This document shows, piece by piece, positions 13,091-23,830 of a stretch of 64,000 bases of DNA. The DNA is from Brachycybe producta (lineage: Eukaryota > Arthropoda > Diplopoda > Playtdesmida > Andrognathidae): contig JAUPFP010000006.1 in assembly GCA_036925085.1 (NCBI GenBank), positions 4,367,131 through 4,431,130 of the forward strand, read 5' to 3'. The translations under genes and the position numbers were made by a program. How positions within the stretch are numbered: the stretch's first letter is position 1; the number at the start of each line of letters is the position of its first letter. Under the pieces are notes generated by a model. That model was given only the letters and a program-made list of their open reading frames with translations. It was not told the origin of the DNA and searched no databases.

Positions 13091-16000
13091 TCAAAAAAGT
13101 CCTTCGACTTGCATAGTCTCCAGGTTTAGGTCGATATCGTAGATGCATGGTCTCGTTCCGAGACCCGGCATCGTCGTCATCTATTCAAAAACCGAAATTT
13201 AACAAAACAAAACGCAAAAGATTAAAAAATATAAGTGTTTCTAACCGATCCAATGAGAGGATAGATGAAACCTGCTCCAATACTCGCCCTCACATCACGA
13301 ATGGGTAAAACGAACCCACTGGGGGCACCCTTTATGTTTGGGTCATGGGTCAAAGACAAATGGGTTTTAGCCATACAGATAGGCAGTTCTCCAAAACCCT
13401 TTTAAAAAGGCAACCAATTAACAATGATCACAAATACGTAAGAACGAACCCTGTACCTGTGCCTCATAACGTTCGATGCTCTCTCTAGCCAGAGGCGACA
13501 AGTCGACACCAGCAGCTCCATAAATTTTGCATGCGATCACCTCGATCTTTTGCTCCAAAGTTAACTAATATTCAATATATCAAAACAAATAAAAAACATG
13601 GAGTTGCACTTAAAAGAAATGAAAATATTACGCCTAATTCATAAAGAAATTTGAAGTGAGACTGTTCGTTGCAGGCACTTTCTACGACACGAGCAAGTTC
13701 TACAGCCCCTCGGCCGCCCTCAGCCCAGTGGTTGCACACGACTGCATCAAAAGCACCGTTCTCTTTACTTAACCGATGAACCAGTTCCAATTCACTTTTT
13801 GTATCTGTTCTGTGTTTCGAAACAAAATTAGAACGTTTTGTTGCAGTTATCATTCGAATGAAAACAGATCATACGAATGAGGGACTTACGAAAAAGTATT
13901 GACGCCGACAACGACGGGAATACCAAACATGCGAGCATTCTCAATCTGTTTAGCCAAATTGGCAAAACCTTTTTCTACTAATTCCAAATTCTAAACAAGT
14001 TAATAAAGTTATGAAAATATAACAAAATAAAATCCATTAGACGAATGGGACACCTCTTGGGTGTAGACTGGATTGAGTGGTGTTCCCGGTGTTACGGAAG
14101 GACCTCCTCCGTGCATTTTCAGGGCACGCACCGTTGCTACAAGAACGACCGCGTTCGGAACAAGACCAGAATAACGGCACTTGATGTTGAAGAACTTCTC
14201 CATTCCAATATCGGCACCAAAACCAGCTTCCGTCACTTGAAGAAAAAACAAAAACACACGACATGGTATGCACAATAAAACCAATTCGTAATGTATAGTT
14301 AGCATATACCGACCTACGAAACCGTTCTTCCCAACGAGTTTCAAAGCGATGCGATCGGCAAGAATTGAGGAATTTCCATGAGCAATGTTTGCGAAAGGGC
14401 CGGCATGAACAAATACGGGCGTACCCTTAAACATATAAAACAATAAGGTAACGAATCCATACTTGTGGCACGACAATCCGTACCTCCATTGTCTGCATTA
14501 GATTTGGTCGTATAGCGTCCTTCATGAGAACCATCATGGCACCACTAGCACCCTTTCGAATGAATAAAAGTGAATGAGATCACCAGTACACTAAAAGCTA
14601 ACGTGATCGTTTCATTTAAATCACATTATTTAAGATGTTTCACGAACAGCTGATTTTCAAACTCTCGTTATTTTGTGTTTCGAAACAGCAATCGTATTAT
14701 TTTGTTGATATTTTTCAAAGTAAACTTTTTATAGGACAAAAAATAAAAAAATATCGCCTGCTTAAAGTTCTGACACTTGTAGTTTTTAAAACACTTTCGA
14801 AGTTTTTCTTAATTTTGCTTCTGAAAAACAGAATAACTAGTTCTAGATAAGTTTACGCTCCAAGCACCAGCTTAAACTTGAAAATATGAGGACAAGAGTC
14901 ATTTCTATTGACAGGAAACTGTTACTGGACTTTTCAGATTTTAAAATTAGTGACCGAAATAAAATCACGATTTCTTCCAAACTTTGCAGACTAAAATCGA
15001 ATTTAACTGGCACTAACGAGATCTTCGGCCGTCACGGGATTTCCACTTCGATCGCTGGCTACGACTATGTTTCCGATACGTTCCCTCATATCTCTAAGGC
15101 CAGTGGTTAAAGCCAAGACAGCCATCAGTTCACTACCAACGGAAATATCAAACTGACACTAGAAAAAAAAAAAACATTTCGACAACGATGTTAAAAACTT
15201 CCCCTGATTTGAATTTTCATGTGTCACCTCTCGACTGTGGCCTTTCTCAGTCGACGACTGTCCAATCGTAATCTTCCTAAGAAAACGATCGTTTGTGTCG
15301 ATCACTGTAATAAAAAAAAAGTAAAATCAGAAAAATAGTTGTGACATTATGACATTCTTCTTTTACCTCTTTGCCAGGTGATTGTGTTTGGATCAATGTC
15401 CAATCGAACGAATCTCGTGATCTCCTCTCCAGTCAGCTCCTTTGGATCTGTCTTCGTGATACCCAATTTCTGTAATTTGATCAAAAATTTAGGAGTCAAA
15501 AACAAACAACACAAATAAACATTCAAATAACTCGCCCTGAGTCTGGACAATTGAATCTTGGAGAAGTTCCTCTTTCCTTTGACACTTGGCACAAGACGTT
15601 TGTAGAGATCCTGTGAATTAAAAAAATCAATCAAAATAAAAACAAAAAACGTTGAAAAATTTGAGACTCACAGCATCGGATTGAGTTGCTTCGTGGAACA
15701 TACGTGCGTCAATCTGAGCAGCCAGCAAGTTGTTTGCGGCTGTGACGGCATGAATGTCTCCAGTCAAGTGCAAGTTGAATTCTTCCATTGGAATTACTTG
15801 CGAAAAACCACCTCCTGCAGCACCACCTATTATAGAAACAAAATAACAAACAAGGTTTAACGTTTGAATACAAAATGTTAAATGTAAGTGTAAAAGAATT
15901 GTATATTGTCATTTTCTAAATGATATCTTTGAAAATAAACTTTAAATGACAGTTCTATAAAGGTTTTCATTTTCTGTGCAATGACAGTAAATTTTTTGCA

Positions 16001-19000
16001 CTTTTTAAAACTTCCTTAAAATTATTTTTTAAATATAGTGCTATGAAAATATTGTTATAGTTTTAAAGTGCAAACGCCCCCTTGAACTCTGGCTTTTCTG
16101 TCATTCAGATGCAAAATTAAGAGAAAGTTGAAAGCATTTTAGAAACTAGAAAAGTAGCTCAAATCAGTTAAGGTTATTTTTACAATGCTAACTTTTAAAA
16201 CAACCTTTTTAAATAAGTTTCAAAATTACCATACAAATATTTTTTTTAATTTTTTGTGTATAAAAAAGTTTATTTTGAAAGATAAACAACATGAAAATCC
16301 TATTAAGTGATTGAGCTACACTTCTAGTTTATAACATACTATCAATTTCTCATTAGTGTGGCTTTTCTGAAACACAGAATAATCAAGAGTTCCAAAATCA
16401 GTTGTTGATATAAAACACCTCAAGTAATTATTTTTTCCATCATAAATATCAAAATAAAATTTATTTTGTTTACACTTAACAGGATACAATTGTACCTTTG
16501 ATCCCAAAAGTAGGTCCTTGAGACGGTTGTCGGACACATGCAAACGAATTCTTTCCAAGCTGAGAGCCGAGCGCCTGGCAGAGGCCGATGGTCGTCGTAC
16601 TCTTGCCCTCACCCAATGGTGTAGGTGTCATTCTGAAAAAAAGAATAAAAAAACGAACTCATACGGAACGCGACATAACACAAGTTACCATACCCGGCCA
16701 CCAAAACATATTTTCCATTAGGTTCATTTTCCAGCCTGTTCAAAATATCCAACGATGCTTTTGCTTTAGTGTTTCCATAGAGTTCTAGTTCTGATGGAAG
16801 AATGCCGACCTCACTAGCCAAATCGTCTATGCGCTTCGGCTCTTGAGCACGTGCAATCTCGATGTCACTAAAATATTATGAAGAAAAAAAAACTCAAGCA
16901 GCCTCCTATAGTTATGACAAGGTATTATAAGATTGTAGCTTGTTTGCTTCACCTTGGAACAGGTTCAACAAGTTTCAAGGGCAAAAACCTCAACTTCCAT
17001 TGTCCAACCTAAATAATTGATATACAGGTGTGTATTTGTACGTGCAGCGCATGCATATTTGTGTACATGAATAACAACTCAAAGCCACAAATAAAAACTT
17101 AACTTGCAATAGCTTCAAATACTTTGAAGCCGTAAATAGTTACAAATTTAAGTTTGCTTTGCTTTCACATCTTATTAAAACTCACCATATTTATGATAGA
17201 AAAATCGGCAGCTTAGAAATGATAATATAATAATATTATAATAACTCCTTACGTAAAAAATTTACGAGAGATTTTTTGAGAGGTATAAAATGAGTAAAAG
17301 TCTGAAATGTTGTGTAAGATGTGTGCTTGTATGTACGAAGAACTGAATGCGAGAACCGACTCAAGGACTATTTTAATAAACAGCTTTTTTGGACTTTCAT
17401 CCCGAGGCATTCACATTAAAAACTCATTTTATATAACCATTTTTTTTTTTACAGTCAGACTAAAATTAAATATCATCTATAAAAACAGTCAAGTTTTATC
17501 TTTAATTAATTAATGTTCTTAATTTCTTGTCCATTTTTTTAAGAAGTCGTTGAGCAATATTCTCCTTGAAATGTATTTGATATCATGTTTTTTTTTGGCA
17601 GTTTTCATTACTCAAGACTCGTAACTGACTGCCATATTGCACAATTAAAAAAAAAAGATTTGTTCATATTTGTGTTAAAATTGAAATTTAATGAACAACT
17701 CAAGAAAATCAAAGTGAACACAAGAACATTGATAGAAATAAAAAAATTCCCTTCCCACAAAACAGAAACAAAAAGAAAGAAATTGAAATATAACAAAAAA
17801 ATAGATTTTATAAGAAGAAAAAAAAAATGATATTTTCCTCCTCCAATTTGTTGACCGATCCCATCACAAAAACGACAAACTTGGACGTTATTAATTAATA
17901 AACTAATCACTGTGATCAGCTTACCCCTAAGAAACAAAAAAAAGTCAATAAAAGTCATTCACTTACACAAGCAAGATGTTTACGAAAAGATTTCATTTTT
18001 CAAACTTTGGTTATTCTGCGTTTCAGAAGAGAAACACTAAGAAGAAGTTGAAAGTGTGTTAGAAACAACATGAAAATACCCTTAAGTGATTGAGCTAATC
18101 ATCTAGTTTCTAAAACACTTCCAAGCGTCTCTTAATTTTGTTTCTAAAAAACAGAATAATCAGAGTTCGATTGGCGTTTACAATTTAAACCCCACTACTC
18201 CAATCAGACAGCAATAATTCAACACCACCAAACGAAGACAAAAATGACGTACAAACGTTTATTACAATAAATAGATAATTTATTTTAAAGTTGTACAAAT
18301 TCATTCGCAGTTACATTCGATCGTACATATTATGCAAAAAAAACAAAGCGAGAAAAATACAGAAAGAGGACAGCAATAAGTTACGAAATAACACATACCG
18401 ATTTCTTTGCGACGGCCCTCGATGCTGCCAAAACGGTGTTTTTCATCAACATGGCCACGGTCATTGGACCTACACCACCTGGAACTGGAGTTATGTGAGA
18501 AGCCTTGAGACTTACTTCATCATAGTGGACGTCACCCACGAGACGTTGACCACTCTTCTTGGTCGCATCTTTGAAACGAAAACAAAGAAATTGCTCATCA
18601 ATAACGCCAAAAGAATTATCTGTTTTTAATCAAGGCGACTGTTTCGAGGCTACAATTAAAAATCCAAAAATTCATTTCAAGATTGCACATTTACTCCCGT
18701 CTACCAACTTTTTATTAGGGCCTAATTGTAAAAAAATTATAGCCTCTAAACAGTCCCATTGAATGCAAAAATGCATAATTCTTTTTTTGGCCTTCATCAA
18801 CCAGAAAATGCGTTTATCAAAGAACCTGGTGAGAGGCTAGAGGCCAATCTACCATTTAAAACTATTCTTGCTCAAGACTACATCTCTAGCCTCAAACCAG
18901 GTTCTTTGAATGAAAAACGCATTATTCTAGTTGCCTTAAGTCATCACTCTTAATAAGAAAGCCATCCGATGGAAATGTTACCCGATATAGGATTTATGCC

Positions 19001-20814
19001 GCAGTCAATAACGACAGCGCCCTCTTTCACCCAATCGCCGCGAACCATCTCCGGACGACCGATAGCCACAACCAAAATATCGGCTTCGGACACCTTTTCA
19101 AATACGACGCACATTTAAACACAATTCGTAGCAAGATCATCATTTCGTTTTCAAAAATGATATCAGAAATACCACTTTAGGAAGATCTTTCGTTTTGGAA
19201 TGACAAACAGTGACGGTCGCGTGGTTCCAAAGAAGTAAGTCGTGCATCGGTGCACCGACAATCTTGCTACGTCCCAAGACAACAGCCCTACTTCCTTCCA
19301 CAGGAACACCTAAATTGATGACAAAAGACTTTGATGAGTAACAAAAGAAAGAAAAAAAAAAACCGTTCGTTTCTTAAGAGACAAACCCGTTCTCTTGATA
19401 AGTTCCATGCATCCATTAGGAGTACAAGGAAGGAAACAGTCTTTAAGTTCTCCTCGCGCTACGCGTCCAGCATTCTCCGTATTCAAACCATCTACGTCCT
19501 TGAGCGGAGAGACACTATTCAGAGCAATAGTTCCATCGATTGGATGGTCCGACTCCGGAGGCATCTGAAAAAACAAATTCATCGATCGAACTTCCTTTTT
19601 CGTCCGAAAACGTTCACCAACCTGCACGATGATTCCATGCACGGTGTCGTCTCTGTTCAACTTATCGATGGCTTCGATGAGCTAAAAATTAAAAAATGTA
19701 TCATAATCTAACACCGATTTCATTGGAGAAATTTTCAAACCTGCTCCTGAGTCGTGGATCGCGGCAGTTTTATATGTTGAGGATGGATTCCTATGTCCTG
19801 AGCGGACTTCATTTTCATACGGATGTAAACATTTGAATCTTCTCTATCGCCGACCTTTGTTTATTACGGAAAAAAAAAGTTAAATATTGCGTCATCTGTT
19901 ACTCTACTAATATCTAAAAAAAAACACTCAATTGTATCAAGAGTTTGCAACCGAATATGAGTTACACAATAATCATCTTCGATACGATGTGGTCATAGCT
20001 GATATGAGTCACTTGCTGACCACTTATGACGTTCACACATACGAGCGACTTTTAGTGGTCTCGAAATAGCCTGCGAAATGTGGTCGGCATGTCGCCAAAA
20101 TCGATTACTAGAAACATTCGTTGTTATAAAGTAGATTCGAGTGGTCGGTTTTCGACCACATGTCAACCACTTTTTGCAGTCCATATCTCGACCATTAAAC
20201 ATTGCTCGTCTGTGAATGCCATAAATGTGGCTGCATAAAGGTCAAGCAAACTGTTTTTTTTTTTAATAAAGAACATTACGAAAAGTTTCAAATTGTTTTC
20301 AAAACTACAATGAAAAAAGTTTATGCCAAAAGATTTTACGAAAGAAAAAAAAATGTAGAAAATGTTCCGGTTTCATGTTTTTTTCTTTCACAAAATATAA
20401 TTATTTTTACCTTTTTCAAACAAACAAAAAAAAGTTAATTTTGAAAAGTATCATCATGAAAAGTTTCTAAAACTAAAGAATAACCTTTGACCAGGACTTA
20501 AGAGGGTAATGATCGAATGTATAACTTATTAACGCATTTTTAACCTGGACGACGGCCAAACCGGGTACGAATCCTGGGTGTTCTTCCTTCAGTTTCTTGA
20601 CCTGTTCCGTCAATTCCTCTTTCACATCTCTGAAAAAAATTAAAAGTAGATTACAATCAGAATTAAGGGCCCTTTAAAATTTCTAGCGTCCTAGAACAAA
20701 GGGCATTAGAACAAAAGATGTTACTCTTTGTTTTGTTTTGTCTAATTACTTTGCAACCTGAGTTCCAGACAAAACTTTGGCAGTGCCTTTGGTTGTTTCA
20801 TTGGTCGATGGCAT
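13091..20814 (-). CDS. MTHFD1: C1-tetrahydrofolate synthase, cytosolic trifunctional MTHFD1
   Basis: Combines methylene-THF dehydrogenase, methenyl-THF cyclohydrolase and formate-THF ligase (10-formyl-THF synthetase). 24 exons 5'-3': 20814-20750, 20629-20545, 19854-19741, 19681-19622, 19564-19387, 19309-19176, 19093-18982, 18568-18399, 17008-16953, 16867-16694, 16632-16496, 15826-15672, 15610-15536, 15469-15367, 15304-15228, 15158-15018, 14552-14484, 14425-14314, 14235-14054, 13990-13890, 13809-13632, 13564-13457, 13398-13246, 13180-13091. Total 942 aa (human 935). Dehydrogenase residues Tyr60, Lys64, Gln108 and Asp133 match human Y52, K56, Q100 and D125, so the N-domain should be active, unlike MTHFD1L. 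Ligase P-loop [11 protein letters not shown] is at about 387-397. Typical ligase blocks are [27 protein letters not shown] and [19 protein letters not shown]. No mitochondrial presequence is seen. Intron 13 has a GC donor (AGG then GCGAGT). Introns 8, 11 and 16 each carry an FB-A element. Confidence 0.97.
14640..14860 (+). repeat. FB-A foldback element in MTHFD1 intron 16
   Basis: Opens with ACAGCTGATTTTCAAACTCT, and the right arm carries TTTTAAAACACTTTCGAAG and GCTTCTGAAAAACAGAATAA. It is a shortened copy of the family. Confidence 0.55.
16085..16405 (+). repeat. FB-A foldback element in MTHFD1 intron 11
   Basis: Left arm ATTTTAGAAACTAGAAAAG. Right arm TTATTTTGAAAGATAAACA, AAGTGATTGAGCTACACTTC and CTGAAACACAGAATAATC. 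Confidence 0.6.
17990..18170 (+). repeat. FB-A foldback element (short) in MTHFD1 intron 8
   Basis: Left arm TCAAACTTTGGTTATTCTG and GAAAGTGTGTTAGAAACA joined directly to right arm ACATGAAAATACCCTTAAG, so the loop is missing. Confidence 0.6.
18642..18760. repeat. Small foldback element in MTHFD1 intron 7
   Basis: Arms GGCGACTGTTTCGAGGCTAC (18643 on) and the inverse TATAGCCTCTAAACAGTCCC near 18740-18758. Confidence 0.5.
18796..18944. repeat. Second foldback element in MTHFD1 intron 7
   Basis: Arms with ATGCGTTTATCAAAGAACCT and GAGGCTAGAGGCC at the left, and the inverse CTAGCCTCAAACCAGGTTCT then AAAACGCATTATTCTAG at the right. The arms are about 45 bases long. Confidence 0.55.
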
Positions 20815-21278
20815 TCTTTTTTTTGTTTCCCTTACAACGTTCTTAATAATTACAAAAAAAGCTGATTCTCAAATGCAATCCTTTCTACTCTCTACTAACT
20901 TTATCCACAACAAATTGCCAACTTATCAAGTTATAGCAATTACCACGTCTCAATTATATACCCATGCAATGTGGCATAGTTCAAGAGGCGAATGTACAAC
21001 GTACAGAGTGTTCGATGTTAAATTGACCTAATCAGTTATTAGTCTGTTATATTGACCCCGGCCCCCTGTCACCTATTTTACTGGGATCATACAGGGAACT
21101 TCCTAAATAGATAATAGTGAAGGTGAGAAAAGGGTTTAAATGTAGCAGCCTCAGAAAATGACATAGACCTCCAAATTAAACGATAAAGACCTTCCGAGAT
21201 AAAACAAATAACTGTTATCAACATCATTATTGCACGGCGTATATGTATTGAACAGTGACTTTTGATGCACTCTGTATT

Positions 21279-21393
21279 ATAGCCTCTTATCCATTCTTAC
21301 AGCCCTTTCTTTATTCAGAAGTGTGATGTCACGGATATGCCGTTCTATGACCGTGACATCACACCCAAAAGAGGGAGTTAGTATAGAGGCTAT
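21279..21393. repeat. Foldback element with a 14-bp perfect palindromic arm
   Basis: Outer ends are ATAGCCTC and GAGGCTAT. Internally, GTGTGATGTCACGG (21321-21334) and CCGTGACATCACAC (21351-21364) form a perfect stem with a 16-base loop. The stem contains a CRE-like TGATGTCA/TGACATCA. Confidence 0.6.
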
Positions 21394-21401
21394 GGGATAG
21401 A

Positions 21402-21684
21402 TAAGGTAGCTTATACACGATCCATTATGGCTTGTTAATTTATGATTCTCTCTCAAAATCCACACTGACAATCAATAATATCAAATCAGTCCTGTCGAAT
21501 TTATTTGGAAATTGTATCGGGGGGGGGGGGTCAATTTTTCACACAATAGGGAACAGTACGTTTTGAACAATTTCTTTTTTTGTTCTCACGCTACAAATAA
21601 CAGACGATATAAGCAAAAATATGGCGGAACAGCCAAGATGGAATGATGGATAAGCTAAAATTGATCGTGTATACGCTACCTAAA
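21402..21684. repeat. Terminal-inverted-repeat element
   Basis: The left end TAAGGTAGCTTATACACGAT and the inverse of the right end (TTTAGGTAGCGTATACACGA) agree with few mismatches. Confidence 0.5.
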
Positions 21685-21792
21685 CCATTTCGCGAGACAT
21701 TTTCAACCGTAAACGTCTTTCATATGATTGGTTGGAAATTCTAATCCAATTATGTGCGAGACATTTCCTCCTTTTATTTGTTAAATCATAGG

Positions 21793-22312
21793 AATGCCCG
21801 ATTCCGATTCGATTAATCGGAAAATCGATTTTTTAGCCAATTAATTAAGTGAATCTATTCAAACCAAGCCGATTCAATTTTATTTCTTTTTTTATAAATA
21901 AAAGTTCACTAAACATAATTTTTTTTTCATTTTTTCTCGTTTCAATGCCTTGATTATTCTATTCTTAGCAAAATCTTGACATCATTTTAGATAAAGAAAA
22001 AAAAATAGTTTTACTTCCCAGTTCCACCTTTACGTTAAAAAAAAATCGAATTGGTTCATTTTCCTAATATTAATACAGGCATCTGTAGACAGCTTCATAA
22101 TTTCTTTGGCTCCGCCCTCTTAAAAATATCAACCAATTAGAAATAAAAACGACAGTGCATGTGACGTCAAACCCAGTAACGAATTAATTAGAAATTGATG
22201 ACGCTCATGAAAGGGCACAGCCAAAGAAATTCTGAAGCTGTCTACAGACGCCTGTATATTAATCGGAATCGGAATATCCGATGCGATTCAATTCATATGA
22301 ATCGATTAAACA
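21793..22312. repeat. Older repeat with ATTCCGATTCGATT ends, host of a nested MITE
   Basis: Left ATTCCGATTCGATTAATCGG and right AATCGGAATCGGAATATCCG are inverted. The middle is interrupted by the MITE at 22074-22256. Confidence 0.45.
22074..22256. mobile_element. MITE with TATTAA target duplication
   Basis: 183 bases with inverted ends TACAGGC...GCCTGTA, flanked on both sides by TATTAA (22068-22073 and 22257-22262). Arms continue CTGTAGACAGCTTC and AATTTCTTTGGC. TGACGTCA lies at 22162-22169. The core is homologous, inverted, to the insert in Helitron copy B. It is nested in the repeat at 21793-22312. Confidence 0.75.
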
Positions 22313-22380
22313 AATAAACTTGGCCTTCATCTTTGCAGCCTTTTATTTATCAAATTATCAAGGTCTTCTATGGTGAAACT

Positions 22381-22595
22381 AGCGTTTGCCCGTTAGAATT
22401 AGCATAGCGCATGCGCATTACCATCTTATCAGTTTATATAGAAAAGTGATTGCAGATTTGCGTTAGCAGCGCCATCTATTGACGACCAATAGAAACTGCC
22501 GATGAGACGTTCACTATAGGTTTGGTTAGTTTTCCTAAATAAAACGATAAGATGGGAATGCGCATGCGCTATGCTAATTCTAATGGGCCAACGCT
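22381..22595. mobile_element. Foldback MITE with 50-bp arms
   Basis: The left arm begins AGCGTTTGCCCGTTAGAATT and contains AGCATAGCGCATGCGCATTA. The right arm is its inverse, ending AACGCT. Arms match over about 50 bases with few differences. No clear target duplication. Confidence 0.65.
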
Positions 22596-23211
22596 TGTCT
22601 GTTTTCATCTTCTGATTATGAGTGGGTTTTTTTATGGGAAACACAATTTATTAGAACGGTATAATGTAAATTTCCTATAATTACTAGGCTACATAGAATG
22701 CTCTTTTACTTTCCTAGCTGAAAAGTAAAAAACAATTAATCCCGGGGGAAAGGGAGGAAACACACAAGTAACTTCAGTAAGGTCTGTAAGGAATCACTAT
22801 CTCTGTATCTCCGCAAATAAATGCAACCTCTGTAAAGCACATTCTACAGTTCATTACAGTGTTGCCAGATTACCTTATTAGAAAAATCGCACGTTAGATT
22901 CATTGGAAATTTGGATCGTTATAACATGATCACATGATACTGTATCTACCTTAGAGGTAGACCACCAACACCCCCCCCCCTTCTCCCACGTGGTCAAAAG
23001 TAATTACAGGCCCGGTTCTATGCCATCACTTTCTTAAAGAGACCACCTCCATAAATTTCTTGTCAAAATCGACTTGCGCAACGATTGCCAAAACGATTTT
23101 TATAATTAAAAATAAGTCTTTAGTATTACTTAAAAAATTAAAAATCAATTAACTGCATGTAAATGGACTTTCTCAAGATAGATGCGTCACCAAACATACA
23201 TTAGCAATAAA

Positions 23212-23482
23212 AAACCAAAAATGTACCTATCTACTCAGATGTTAATGATGTCACCTCACCTTACTTTTAATTCCCTATTCAAATACATGTATTCCCTCCC
23301 TCTTCATATCAAAAGTACTACACGAGTTTGATATTTGAATTATCCCACCTGCCCACATGGTTCTCGAGTTAATTGGATAGGGAAATAAAAGGGAATAGGG
23401 AATACATACATTTTGAATTAGGAACTATGGAAAGGTGAGGTGATAACATTGGCAAATGAGTAGAGGGCTAGAGTTTGGTTTT
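23212..23482. mobile_element. Foldback MITE upstream of ACSF3
   Basis: Left arm CCAAAAATGTACCTATCTAC, GATGTCACCTCACCTTA and TACATGTATTCCCT. The right arm is the inverse, with AGGGAATACATACATTTTGA and AAAGGTGAGGTGATAACATT. Confidence 0.6.
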
Positions 23483-23830
23483 TTTTTTTCAAAATTTACA
23501 ATAATGTTGTTTCGTGTCTTATTTCAGCTTCATTCCTTATAGTTATTAACATTTTTCGAAGCCTGTGTTCTGATTGACCTCGAGTGGTTCCCATAACAGG
23601 GCATCATTTTGTCCTGAACATAAAGAGGGAGTTCAAGTTGAAATTCAAGTGCCAAGCTTTCTTACATTTCTTCATGAATTTTTTGTGCCTCAATCTGTCG
23701 ATTAACCACAAAACTCTTATTTAAACAAATTCATCCCTTCCTAAATACACGCATTAAAAACAATAAAGTTCGAATTGTAAATTTAACAATTTTCTTACAG
23801 AATAATCTTGGTTCTATTACTGGACTTAAA

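Larger units (their letters stand above)
20815..23830. other. Spacer between divergent MTHFD1 and ACSF3, filled with foldback elements
   Basis: 3 kb with no coding sequence. At least five inverted-repeat elements are separately listed. Promoters of both genes must lie here, but no clear core elements were recognised. A 3' splice-like CTTACAG at 23795-23801 precedes the ACSF3 start by 29 bases, suggesting a 5'-UTR intron or a trans-splice acceptor. Confidence 0.45.

Noticed and set aside
14037-14278. Open frames in other phases over MTHFD1 exon 19
   Set aside because: Shadows; the family-conserved frame is [11 protein letters not shown]... on the minus strand.
13091-20814. Assignment as mitochondrial MTHFD1L
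   Set aside because: The dehydrogenase residues Tyr60, Lys64, Gln108 and Asp133 are all present and there is no targeting presequence, so the cytosolic trifunctional enzyme fits better.
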